Source: Gonapodya prolifera JEL478 (taxonomy: Eukaryota > Monoblepharomycota > Monoblepharidomycetes > Monoblepharidales > Gonapodyaceae). From it: a stretch of DNA of 64,000 bases. Positions within the stretch are counted from its first letter, which is position 1; the number at the start of each line of letters is the position of its first letter. The notes under the pieces were generated by a model that saw only the letters and a list, made by a program, of their open reading frames with translations, was not told where the DNA came from and ran no database searches. The translations under genes were made by a program, and so were the position numbers. Shown here one piece after another: positions 20,463 to 32,293 of this stretch. The stretch covers positions 8,548 to 72,547 of the forward strand of contig KQ965836.1 of the NCBI GenBank assembly GCA_001574975.1, in the 5' to 3' direction.

Positions 20463-23400
20463 TCAATATCCTCGCGCCTCTTTCACAATTTTTGCTTCTC
20501 GGTCGTCCCCTTGCACCGCTTCGTACCCCCTCACCTTGACTCCCATAGAGGCCGTCCCACCCGTCAAACTCCGAAGCGCACTCAAATAGTCCGTCAGTTC
20601 CGCCAAGGGCACCACCGCGCGAATGACACTCCGTCCACCTTCACCAGCCGCCGACCCGTCCTTGATTTCCATAATATTCCCACTGCGAACACCGGTCAAG
20701 TCCCTCGACACTGTGCCCACGTCCTTGGCGCGACAGGTGACGTCAACATCGGCGACCGGCTCCATAACCTTTGTTCCAGTGGCAGCGATTGCATCGCTCA
20801 CAGCTCGCGAAACCGCCGAGCGGAGAGCGCTGGGTGTGGAAACCTCCGGCGAATACAAAGTAACGGTCGAAATACGGACTTGCGCTCCCGAGATCTGCGC
20901 GCCCATGAGCGGCCCGCGGAGCAATCCTGCGTACGCCCCACGGACACATGCATCTGCAAGTTCAGCGATGGGAGGATAGCCAGCCGGCGGCATTTTGGGG
21001 AATGGGCCTTCCGACGAAACAAACAGCTCGGTTGGGTCCAAAGGCAGAATCACCAGATTGCCATCCGCGCCAGGGTGGTGGGTGTGGTACGGCGCCGTCA
21101 GACTAGCCGAACTCGTGGCTACGTTCCTATCTTTGCTTTTTTTCTTTGCCGCACTTGGCGCAGACCGTCGGACTTGGTCTTCCTGCGTTGGTGTATATGG
21201 CAGATAATCATTCTTTTCGACCATGCCCTGTGTTTGGACGAGTCCCACTGTTACTGTAACGGAGGCGGTTTGCTTCTTTCCGAGAACTGCCTTGTCCCAG
21301 TCACACTTTCCTTCCACTTCCGCTGCTTCTTCAAGCGACACCAGCTCCCTGTACCCCACTCGGACTTTGCCAACTTCACAGTCCACACCAAATCTGTCTC
21401 GAAGACGATTGCCGACAACTTCGAGATGAAGGGCCCCCATGCCTCCCAGAATCCACTGTCCGCTCTCTTCATCAAGTCGCCAACTGATACTGGGATCCTC
21501 ACGGGTCAAAATCTCGAGCGCAGCCACCAACGGTTTCTCTTCGAAGGTGGTTTGGGGTATAATCGACACGAAGTACACTGGCGGTGGAACGAAGATCGAC
21601 GGAGGCATTTGGGCAAGAATATGCACCGGCAGTGGTGCTTTTGACGGTGCGAGAGTACTGAGGATATCACCCGTGTAAACATTTCGAAATCCAGAGAGTG
21701 CAGCAATTTCTCCAGAAGATATTGACGGTATTTCTTCAAAGTCACCACCGTATGGCTGAAGGATGCGAGTAGGGCGTTCAGGCAAAGGCTTCGAGACTGA
21801 TTGGGAGCTTGGAGAAGCGGAAAGGTTGGAGGCTGACCTCGAGGTCAAATTATAAAGCTGTTGCTTTTCAAGGGTGCCTACATATAAGAAAGATTACTCC
21901 ATGAGCGATTGGCGATGTTCAGAAGGATGTGTTTGGTCACCTGAATACACTCGAACGTAGGTAAGGAAACCTCTTCTCGAGTCGTGCACCACTTTGAATG
22001 CCAAAGCTGTAGCGGGCTCATCCCGTCCGGATTTCGGAGAAGTCGCACTTTCGGCACCACTAGAATTCGCTGAGGGGAGATAGTGAGCGACGGCATCCAT
22101 AATGGGTTGAACTCCCATGTTCTTCAGACTTGCGGCACAGAGAACGGGGACTAGCGCACCAGATAAAGTCGCTCGACGCACGGCACCAGCAAGCTCAGCC
22201 GCGGGGATTTGCGCAGGGTTTCCGTCCACCACCGGGGATAGGAAGACTTCCACCAGTTGCTCGTCTTGACCGGTGAGAAACTCCACAAGACGTTCTCGAA
22301 ATTCCAGGGCACGGTTCTCAAGGTTCTGCGGAAGTGATTTGTCGCTGTTCGCTTGGTTGAGCGGCGTCCGCACGACAAGCGACCCAGTGGGGTCGGATGC
22401 AGGCCAGTTGAGAAACTCCATAGAAACCAGATCTACGATGCCCAGAAAGCCATTCCCCGGGGTACCGACGCGGTTTTGGTCCACGACTGGAATTTGGATC
22501 GGAACAGGCTTGCCCCATCCTCCTCCAGGAGGGCACTCCACCCCATTCTCGGCGAGCTTCTCTTCAGCATCTTGAAGACACGCCCAGAAATCTGCCCCGA
22601 TGCGGTCCATTTTGTTGACAACAAGGATGCGAGGAAGCTGGAAACGGTTGGCTTGACCCCAAACTTGCGCTGTTTGCGCCTCAACGCCTGCGACGCCGTC
22701 CAAGATAACTACGCAGCCATCGAGAACGCAGAGCGACCGCTCAACCTCTATGGTGAAATCTACATGCCCAGGAGTGTCGATGAGGTTGATGAGATATGGC
22801 TGAGGGGGGGCTGCAAAACAGGCGAATCAGTGAGCATTCCAGAGACTTCCATGATCGTTCTTACTTCTCAATTTCTTAAATTACCTTCTTCGTACGAATG
22901 CGCAGTCCACGCCAGTGGTATACATGCAGATTGAATTGTGATTCCCCTATCGCGCTCTTCTGGAAGAAAATCAGTGACCGTGTTGCCATCGTCGACATCT
23001 AGGAATCATACATGTGTGAGCTTGTCCCCGAATTCATATTGAGGCATTTTGAATCTCACTTCCAATTGCCGTGGTATAACCTGCATAGAACAGCATGCGC
23101 TCTGTGGTTGTTGTTTTACCCGCATCAATGTGGGCTACGATGCCAATGTTTCTGATTCGTGACGATGGAATGGTCGCTTTCTGCTGGGAGTTTTTTGCTT
23201 TGGAAGCATCCTTGTTCACCACCAAATGTACCACCGAGCACACATTCAGACGCACCCGAGCTGACAGAACTGATTTGGACTGCAGTGCGAGATGTGGAGA
23301 AATCCGATGGATGTTGGATCGATCGTCTCCCCCCCAATCCAATGGTGTTTCGTCGCAAAATCTTGCTCGGTTCAACCCTCAATACTTCGCGCACTCGCGG

Positions 23401-23496
23401 CAAGACAGCTTGATGCAGCGAGTGCGATCGACGCAGCTGTGCATTACGCGTACCGCTCAGATTCACGCTGCGTAGTGCAGTTTTCGAATGATTCAT
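20463..23496 (-). CDS. Mitochondrial translation factor EF-G2 (ribosome recycling GTPase)
   Basis: The GTPase domain is complete: G1 [14 protein letters not shown] (about 23100), [20 protein letters not shown] with the switch (about 22990), DTPGHVDF (about 22780) and NKMD (about 22610). It continues through domains II-V with [30 protein letters not shown] and a C-terminal domain ending at 20463. The [10 protein letters not shown] form and low conservation in domain IV fit the EF-G2/GFM2 branch, which splits mitochondrial ribosomes with recycling factor rather than driving elongation. Introns lie at about 23030-23065, 22810-22885 and 21885-21945. The first ~80 residues are Arg/Ser-rich, as expected for a mitochondrial presequence, but the exact start (ATG at 23496 is proposed) and first splice are unclear. 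Confidence 0.85.
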
Positions 23497-23572
23497 GTGA
23501 GCACCAGACCGAAGCCAAATTTCATAAGTTCGCCCCAAAGTTTTCCGTTTTATCTCTCTAGGTAAGTAATTT

Positions 23573-25605
23573 TTACTCCTCGTTCACAATCTTTGAGTCC
23601 CACCTCACTCTTTTCGCCACAGAAGATTTACGAGCACCAATTCCGACGTTGGTTGTCGTGAGAACGTTGATTCTTTCCATTAGTGCCTCCACCGTGTGGA
23701 CAAGGGACACAACCAAATCGTCGTACTCTTGCAGCACCCTTAGCTCGCGCTTTGGAAGGTCACCGAGGCTCGAGGCATCATTCTTAGTAGAAATCACGGA
23801 TTGAATCCTCTCTAAGCGAATTCGAATCTCCTCCTCCGTCTGGATGTTTGCTTGGCTTTTCGGCGTGGTGACCTCTTCAACTTTTGTCGTGCTCCCATCT
23901 CTTTGGTGGCTCTCGCTGAGCAGCGCACGCAACTTTTCAGCCTCAAGTTTCCAACAAGCGCACTCTCTTTCCGCTTGGTTGCACTCTGACTGAAGATACT
24001 CAATCTTTCCATCAAGGGAGCTAATTGCTCGCGAATATCTCTCAAGTGCTTTGGGAAAGTGTCCGTTACGAAATGGTCAGGTTGCTGAAGCTCAATTTTC
24101 CTTACTAGCATCCCTTTCTTTTTCCCAGCTTTCTGCAATTTCGATTCTTTCGCGCCCAGCTTCGTTTAATTGCTCACACGAATTTCGTTGCTGGCCGAAA
24201 CATTTATTTACCACAAGGTGACACGCCGCACAACCTCTGTGTTTGAAGACCCACCATATCTTCGAGCTCTGCTTGTCGTTGCTCTCCATACAAGTTGGAG
24301 CGTGATATCAATTTCTCGTGTTCTCGTTGCTTTGCCATGTTATCTGCTGTGGTTTTTCGAAGCTGAACGGAGCCAATTCAGAGGTACATTGCCGATGGAA
24401 CGGCAGGACACTCACCTCTGACTCCATTTGTTGGAGGGCCTTTAACTGAATCACCTTGGCGTTTACAGCTGCTTCCTTTTCTCGTTTGGCTTCGCGCAAC
24501 TCAAAACGCAATTGTGCTATTTCAGCGACAGAATCTGAAGACTTTCCCACGGATTGGGATTGGTCAGAGCGGAGAGACGTGGTTGTTCGTGCTGTATCAC
24601 GACCCGGTTCCTGTGACGGCAATGGTGCAGTGGAACCGGTGAACAGCTGCTCATTTGGGAGACTACCATTCGGAACAATCTCGGCCTGTTGTGGAAGATG
24701 GCGGAAGAGCACGGATAAAGTGTCTGTACTAACAGTGCAAGCCTAGTATTGACTCTCACCTCGCTATCGCTTTTCAATCGAGCAGAACCGAGAGTCATCG
24801 TTTGGATCTCCACATCCTTTTCCGCCAAGAGGTTACGTAGTCGCATAATTTCTGTCACGGAAAGCTTAAAATCAGTTTGTAAATCTCAACAATCAGAATT
24901 TTTACTTACCCTTTTCGTCCATAGAGGCGCTTTTATCTGTCTGGATCTGAACCGACCTAACCACCTTTCCCGGGAACTCGTGACGTGAATACCGGAGTTC
25001 CGCATTGAGCTCTTGGTTCTCTCTCTTTATAAGTAGGACTTGTTTCATGAGCTCAACGGGAGAACCCCCAAATGTTGTTTGTGGCTCCACTGGTTGGTAC
25101 AGGTCACTGCATTGCACCGCTGCATCTGTTATCGGGAAGTATCCAAATGCGGCCGAGTTCGAATCTTTCTTAAAACTCGGAAGAGTTGATCTCCATGGGG
25201 CAGGGGGCTTCGAATTGCAGCAAAGCAAACAACATTGTCAATGGTGTCATCAAATCAGCGTCTCAGAAACATTGCAACTACCTTGGACTCTTTATCTCCT
25301 TGGACACTCGTATGCTGCTCATATATTCGACCAGTGCTCTGTCCAGTAGTGATGTTCTCTGCATCATTCGATGGTAATGACTCTGATGCATCTTCGTAGT
25401 CAACGTGAGCCGAATCAAAGGGATTTGCGTTCTCGATCTCAGCTGTGTTTATCACATTCTGAAAGGTTCCTCTCGAAGACGGTCGTTCGGAAGCGATGGA
25501 CGGTGACGGGAGAGGTACTGGATTGTACACTTCGATGAAAGCATTTTTCACTTTGCGAATGGTAGAGTTTTCCGTAAGGGCAGAAAGCATCGTCCGCGAT
25601 TTCAA
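23573..25605 (-). CDS. Multi-exon coiled-coil protein, function unknown
   Basis: A set of minus-strand exons separated by short introns encodes Ser/Thr-rich N-terminal sequence (SALTENSTIRKVKNAFIEVY) and then repeated coiled-coil blocks. These include QVLLIKRENQELNAELRYSR, EIMRLRNLLAEKDVEI, AEIAQLRFELREAKREKEAA and, near the end, IRIRLERIQSVI with LVVSLVHTVEALMERINVL. The reading ends at 23573 with RVRWDSKIVNEE. No known domain is visible. Length (at least 450 residues) and coil density suggest a structural or cytoskeletal/centrosomal protein; that is inference. It lies between EF-G2 and glutathione synthetase, all on the minus strand. Confidence 0.55.
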
Positions 25606-25710
25606 GGGTGATGGGTGTGGATAAATGAAGGGAAAGAGTCTACATGACGTTGCTCCACCCTTTTTTCAATGCCATCATTACAAAGGGGAAGGTACATAAT
25701 TTTCCATAAC

Positions 25711-27884
25711 TCAGACGAGTAGAACGCCTTTTGAGGAAAACACATTTTCAAAAAACTGAAGTATGCCGAGGACTCTCTTATACTCACTGTCAACAACCGC
25801 GAACCCCGCGGCAACTCCACCCTCGTCGCTGTCGTTACTTTTAGTCCGAAGCAAATAGCCCCCTTCCTTGTTGAGATGAACAACGCCGTCGTCTTTCCCT
25901 GAGGCTCCTCCTTGACTTACCCAAACACCGAAAACACCGAGCTCGCTCACACAACCGGTTTCAATAACGTTTCCTTCACGGACCATCACTGTTTTGACTG
26001 TTGGTGGGCGAATTCGGTCCATGAGTATGTAGGCTTTACGTTGTGCTTGCGAAAGAGAAGAAAGGTGAGGAGGTATTGCTGCTCCATAATAGTTGTTCCC
26101 TTCAATTTTATCGGAGAGTTGAACACAAGCCAATATTTTGGAATGACAAATTCTCGTCGGAAAGGGTCGGACACTCACCCCCTCCTTCCCTCTGCGGTTT
26201 GAGAACATACTCTGAAGGTTCCGCCAGAACCCTCTGCAGCGCGGCGTCGGATTCTGGACTACCATCGAGGGGGTAGAGCCCGGTCATGTGTCTCCGCAGT
26301 GCTGCAGCCTGAGCAGGATCGGGAATGAACCTAATTGCAATTTCAATTGGAACTCGCTGAGCAGCCGGTGTACAAGGGTGTGCTCACCTTTCCACAATCC
26401 CCTTAGCCGCCAGGACCTGTTGCATCTTTTTGGTTCCGACCAAATGATAGGCGGCCGACGGACATTTGACCGCCCTGGCGCGTTCCAACAGAAGTCGGGC
26501 GTCCCAGCAAGCAGGAGTAGGGTAATCGTTTGGCGTATAACCGGCACGGTAATATACGACTGAGATTTCGTGATTACGGCTGAGGATTAAGGGTGACTTG
26601 TGGGCCCAGTGACCAGAGGGTTGACACAAGTATTTGAAACCCACAAAATAAGTCTCCGGTCGTCTCCCGACAATTGAGCCTCTGCGGCGACCTCCTGTAA
26701 TGTCCCGCGTATGAGTTTCACTTCATACTCATCCCACAAAACATGTTCAATCCCTCGTTGATCAAAGGCGTTGCGTTCATTAGGCTGGCAGACCATTAGG
26801 ACGGCCTTGGAATGCTGCCGGCTAGATCGTTGCAAATGATCTCCACTGATAGTGCTCCGATCCTCTGTGGAGTAGAGTTGGTGTGCGCGGGCAAGTCCAA
26901 GGGGAATGGAATGGGATGAGGTATTGTGTGGAAGCTGATCGAGACGAATGTCGGGTGAGGGGAGGTCAGGGGAGTTGAAGAAGTCGAGGCGCCGCGATAG
27001 GTACCTTTAAATGGAAATATCAAGCACATCCAGAGGTTAGTCCCAGTTTTGGTCAAAATTTTGTCATCTCCGAGCTGGGACTCACCGGTGGAGTTCACTG
27101 ACACGCGTGGAGAGGTGACTGAAGGAGCTGGAAATGGTGTTGATCTCCACCTGATAGAGCGCCTTGGCAGCGCCGTTTGAATCTGTATGTACCATGTAGT
27201 CTGACCGATGAAGACCGAGGTCGACGTCCTAGAAAGTAGCCAGGTGCCCGTCGTCAAGGTGCAGTGAATTTCATTATGGGAAGACCAACGAAAGCTTGAC
27301 CCCACTGACCAATGTTCGACCTTCAGCATGGACTTGCTTGTATATTTCATAGACGCGGCCAGTGTAGTCATCGACCGGGGCTACCCTTGGAAAAGAACAC
27401 CGTTGGACAACAGCTCTCACATTTGCATACGATATCCCTGTTCCACCGTCACCACGCTCAAGCCTGTTGCCCATCACACTTAATCCATTGGTTTGGGCTC
27501 CCGCATCCTGTTGGAAGTCTTCTTCCGAATGACCTTTCGAACTCACTCGTCGATTACCGAGCAGAGGAACTCGTGATCCCTCGATATACGGTGAACCAAA
27601 GCGTTCCATATGGGTTGTATGTCCGCAACGCGCTCGAACAGCGCGCGAGGGTACGGGGAGGGAAACAAGGCGAAGGGAAGGTGCACCGATTGCGATTCCG
27701 CGATCGCTGGGGCAAGTTTTCCATCCTTCGACGGCACGATTGCTCGCATACACAATCCATGAGCAAGCGCCCAGTCAATCGCGTGAGTTTTCAGGGTGGA
27801 AAGCTGCGCGGGCGGTAAAGGTGGTGGATACACTGGGGAGGTGGTGGAGGACAGCGCGGAAGAGTCCTGGGCGGATGTTGACAT
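25711..27884 (-). CDS. Glutathione synthetase (eukaryotic type)
   Basis: This enzyme ligates glycine to gamma-glutamylcysteine using ATP. The start ATG at 27884 gives MSTSAQDSSAL, followed by the family N-terminus LPFALFPSPYPRALFERVAD. Later exons encode GLHRSDYMVH and FSHLSTRVSELHR (substrate-binding region, about 27075-27220), then EISVVYYRAGYTPNDYP and AVKCPSAAYHLVGTKKMQQV. EYVLKPQREGGG follows and, after an intron at about 26130-26175, NNYYG (the glycine-rich ATP loop). The end carries SELGVFGVWVSQGG and DEGGVAAGFAVVD. All hallmark blocks are in order with about eight exons. The last few residues after VVD are uncertain because the canonical ending is not seen. No targeting peptide is evident, so it is cytosolic. 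Confidence 0.88.
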
Positions 27885-29338
27885 GGCGAGAACAGTAGAG
27901 GTATGCAAGGGCGTGCAGATGCGGTTGATTGCACGGCGATGGCGTTAAATCGCGTGAAGATTTGATTATGTAAGTGTGAACAAGACACGAAATGACGGAA
28001 CAGCAGAGATCACAAGCTTTCAGTGTAATACACAATCACAGAGGTGACATAAAACAACATACGAAAGTATCGATACACAAGTATCTGGTTTGTACTACTG
28101 TTGGACCGACAACCCATTCTCGTTCTCTCATCTGTTCTCCTTCTCTCTCTGCTTTCTCAATGCGCTTCAATTCTTTTTCCACCGGCAATTAAATGGGTGT
28201 GTGTTATACTGTCTGTGGCCTACTGCATATGTATGCAAACGTGACTCTGCTATCGTTCCTCCGCTACGCTGCTGGCAGTCTGATATCGACCATCCCTTTC
28301 TGTTTTGTTAGACCGCACTCCATCGCTCGGGCATGTTCGGACTATTCGAGGAACAATGGGCGCTCACTGGCCCATCACATTCCCACTACAGACGATGTGA
28401 TAAGAGGAGATGGTGCAGCGCGCACGGAAGATGTGGCGCAAGGGCATGGGCGGTGCTGTCCACTGTCGAGGGCGGGTTGCCATAGTCTCGCGCGAAGAGG
28501 GTCGCAACAGATACGCCTGCCTGCATTGTACCCACGCCTGTCGTCTAGTTCCGGGCCCGTGGGTGTCCGGAACCTCTGGGAATCCACCTCGAAAGATCCA
28601 CTGGCGATGATGTGGGGTGTTCATCCTGTCGTCGAGTCCCCCTCCCTCCTTCGTCCTCGAGAGATCAATTGGAGAAGGAGAGACGCTTGTCGGAGATAGT
28701 GCCAAGTCGAGTTGCTTGATGTACGTTGTCAAACGCATTCTCCTTATGATTTGATTCTGAACGGACTTCCTATACAGCTATTAGAGGGCTGTCACACCTC
28801 CTAATTGAACGACTGTCGTAGAACGTGTAGTCTCATCGGAGGAAAAGTGAAGATGTTTCAGTTGTTGCTTTCATCGAAAGCCAGACGCTAACAACACTAT
28901 TGTCTTGCACTTTTCACAGGACTGTAAATCGGAGCACAGCATAAATACTGTACCTGTAGCAGAATATCGTGACAGGACACTAGCAGTATGGTGTCATTCG
29001 AACAATACCAAAACGACAGAACATCCACCACACTTCGCGGGTACGAAACCATGTTTATGTAGAAACGAAATGCAGAACCGCCATCTGATTAAAATAATAT
29101 GATGACAACGAATACCCATTTAATTCAGTTCTCATCAGTCAACTTGACGATCCCCATCCTGGATTTTGCAAGACTGCTCTCGCATAATTGCATTCATAAC
29201 CGATTCTATCTTCTAGGTGTAGAAGGACAGAAGGTTGTTCTCCGTTGGATTTCATTCCTGCGAAGTCGCACTTCTGCTCCTCATCGGAATCGTCCAAGTC
29301 GTCTTCCCGATCAACCTGCGGAGCGTCCCCCCACCACA
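27885..29338. other. Divergent intergenic region
   Basis: This 1.45-kb stretch separates the minus-strand glutathione synthetase from the plus-strand Sel1 gene and should hold both promoters. Open frames between 28190 and 28740 on both strands lack codon bias, splice logic or any recognised motif, so no gene is called. The part from 28800 to 29340 is AT-rich. Confidence 0.5.
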
Positions 29339-32045
29339 ATGCCCGTCGTGGAAGAGCTCCAATCGCCGCCGGACATGAAGCCTCCGGTGGTGGGACCAAG
29401 CTTCTCAACTCCGGGGACAAAGCTTCTTGTGACCAACCACACCTCGCATGGCCCTGATTCCATATCTTATATGAACGTCGCGGAGGTGCTTGGGCCTCTC
29501 GCTCATCCCATCTGGAAGGTTGATAACCTAATTGTGCAAGGAAGAATCGATCCAGTCCCTCAACCGGTGTCGCCAGACATCACCACTGCCCCAACTCAAA
29601 CCGCACCGACGACCGTGTACTCACTACTCCTGAAGCTACTGGAGTTGCTTTCGTTTAGACCTGAATTCCCGTTCGGAGACTTGGTGGAATCCGTTGGGGA
29701 TCTGAAAGCCAAGACAGGAATCCAGGGCCGTCTGGATCGAGGAATGTTGAAGCTGGAAAAATCACTTTCCAAACGACTCACCAAGCTTGTCGGCGGCTTA
29801 CCGGATGACGCCACTCTCGACACGTCGCCCATTCCCGCACCACTTCAGCTACCACCAGACACAATACTCCCACCGATACCACCAGACTTGCCCAATGATA
29901 ATCTCCAATTGGCGATATACTGGCATGACCGGGACCAGCTTCTGTTCTCGGCGTATTACTTTTCTTTATCTGCGTGTTCGCTTCATCCGCTCGGGCTGTT
30001 TCTTTTTGGAATGTGTCTTCGGCATGGTTGGGGGTTACCACAAGCAGATGAAAAGAAGGCGTATCTCTACTTTGTGAAGAGTCTTCAAGTTTCCTTGCGG
30101 GATATCGAGTCGTTTACTGTCGGTCTGGACCGGATGCGCGATCGGTCATCTGACAAGATGGCGGATCCCAACGCACTCGCTGTTCAAGTCGCATCAGTGG
30201 AAGAAATAGCGCAATTTCTTCGAAACAAGCCTCTGCCACCTCTTCCTGGACAAATTACTCTCACTCTTCCAAACACTGAGCTTTCGCCAATTCTCTTGAC
30301 ATTTGGAGGTTCACGTTCTCCGACCGCATCGCCTTCCGCCAGCTCTCCATCCGCCTCCTCAACCCCACACTACGATACTCATATCGTGTTCTCAAAAATT
30401 TCGGACACCCTGTTTGAGATAATCGCCGCTGCTCGACAAGTTCAAGAGCACGTGAACAATCGAGAGTGGGAGCGTAACCGAGCAACAGTGGAACTCTTGG
30501 TTCGAAATGTTCAAGTTTTGGCGCTTATTACACGGGAGCATATTGACCCTCTTGTGGCGGGAGTGCAGGAAGATGACCCAATCGGTGATGTTGACGTTGA
30601 GGCAATTCTGGGGATTACGACAGACGGCGCTTTGGTCTTGCCAAATACTACATCTACTCCCACTTTGGTGAAAGCTATCTGGTCATTTGCGTTGACGGAC
30701 GTGGGCCGCGCAGGAAAAGACCTTGTCATACAGAGTTTCGTTCTCTCGGCGCCAATTGTTGGCGAGGTGTCTGGTTCAACGTCTACTCTGCGCAAAGTGA
30801 ACGTTCAAATGTTTCTACGGGGTATCGCCCGCTTGGTATATTCTGTCCGGCGACTCGTACTCGCGACACAAAAGGTGGTCGAGACGTTCCCACCACCAAT
30901 CATCTTGAGTTTGGATCACTCCAAAAACGTGTTCTCGTTTGGGCTGAAGGCGATGCAAACCCAAGCCAAAGCCGTCATTGGGACTCATGGCCGTAAACCA
31001 AGCAAGCGACGGCGACACAGTCCTCACCGTCACGAAGCTTTCCACCTAGCCCGCACCACTAGGGATGGGAACAGACCTTTTGTGGAGCATTTCCGAGTGA
31101 TGCAAGGGCCAAATGTCTCCCCTATGATTGGCCCTCGGTCACCGTCCATGCTTCCTCCGACGGATTCGGTGGCTTCGATGCCGAGCGCCCCAACGGCAAC
31201 CCCCAACACAACAACGCCAGCTTCGCGTCCCCTCACGCTTCAGCGTCCTGACCGCCCGCCACCAATACTGACGCCTCAAGGGTCCTTCACTTCAACCACA
31301 GCAGTGAGCGCACCAGCACCAGCAAATCAATCAGCGAACCAATCGAGGCCTGGCACCCTCCAGCGCCCCAGACCGTCACTTGCCGCGCAAGCGTCCTTCC
31401 CTTCTTCCACGCAGGTCGCCCCGCCCGGCCTGCCAAGGTCGGGCACTGGTGGTGGTCGGCGATCAATGGCGAGCTTGGTGTTGGGAACCATCCAGAGGGT
31501 GGGTGGCACGCTGCAGCGGAATGGAACCACCGGAAATCGGTCGTCCCCGATGGTCCGGGGACTGGGCATTGCAGCGGCGTTTTCGACGGGGTCGTTTGGA
31601 AGCGATGTGAACGAAGAGCGGGAGAGGGCCGGTCTGATGGCCAATTTGGTTCTCCCTCTCATACTTTTTCAAATGGGAGTATCGACACAACAAGGTGTGT
31701 GGATAATCTCTTCGTGTTGCTGTCTGGAAACCTTCTGAAACACTTGTTACGATATCTTCGAAAGGTTGGGGCGTTCCTTGCTGCCTCCCTCTCTCTTGTT
31801 TCTTCTTCTCCATAAGCTCTCGCCTTGGCGATGCGGACGCACAAGAGCAGCTCGGGTACGCTTACAAGAACGGGGCCGGTGTACGTCGTGACAAGTGGAA
31901 GGCCGCGCTGTGGTTGCGGGAGTCTGCCATGGCGGGTGCAGAGGCCGTCGGAGATGGAAAACCTGTCAATGTGGCATTGGCAAGGTCGAGAGTGTTAGGT
32001 GACTCGTGGATTTGGAAGCAGAAGTGGGGTGGACCGGATCTGTAG
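29339..32045 (+). CDS. Sel1-repeat protein, DSF2/Nif1-like
   Basis: The start ATG at 29339 begins MPVVEELQSPPD. A long open exon runs to about 31690, then an intron, and the last exon (from about 31816) ends at the TAG at 32043-32045. The N-terminal half contains conserved helical segments and a Sel1 repeat (LSACSLHPLGLFLFGMCLRHGWG, then ADEKKAYLYFVKSL, split here). The last exon has a second Sel1 repeat (LGDADAQEQLGYAYKNG, then KWKAALWLRESAMAG) and finishes in DSWIWKQKW. Sel1 repeats plus a SWIWKxKW terminus recall the fungal DSF2/Nif1 group, linked to mitotic entry and cortical regulation. The 31000-31600 region is Ser/Pro/Thr-rich. The last junction's phase was not fully resolved. The family assignment is moderate. 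Confidence 0.65.
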
Positions 32046-32240
32046 TCGGATTTGCATTATGTCGAAACTTTTGTGTTTATGAATTGCAGCATTGTGGTAT
32101 TTATATATTGAATGCCAAATTCCATTTTTCTCAGATGTCAGGGTTTCAAGCAGAAGACGGGTAGCCCAGATCTGTAGTCGATTTTGCACGATGCCGTTAT
32201 TGATTGGAGCATTGTTATTTTGTTTGTCGAATGCAATGTT
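32010..32240. repeat. Imperfect ~133-bp duplication covering the 3' end of the Sel1 gene
   Basis: The segment starting near 32016 (the final codons, stop and early 3' region) recurs near 32149. Matching phrases are aagcagaag, agatctgtagtcg against ggatctgtagtcgg, and the following attttgca/atttgca-attatgtcg. The second copy lies outside the gene and has many substitutions. Confidence 0.65.
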
Positions 32241-32293
32241 AAATTATTACATCTTTCTCGGCAGCCACTAGAGTTTGACCTGTCAACACACAG

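Noticed and set aside
28193-28738. Overlapping open frames on both strands between glutathione synthetase and the Sel1 gene
   Set aside because: No domain, no splice support and atypical composition; treated as chance.
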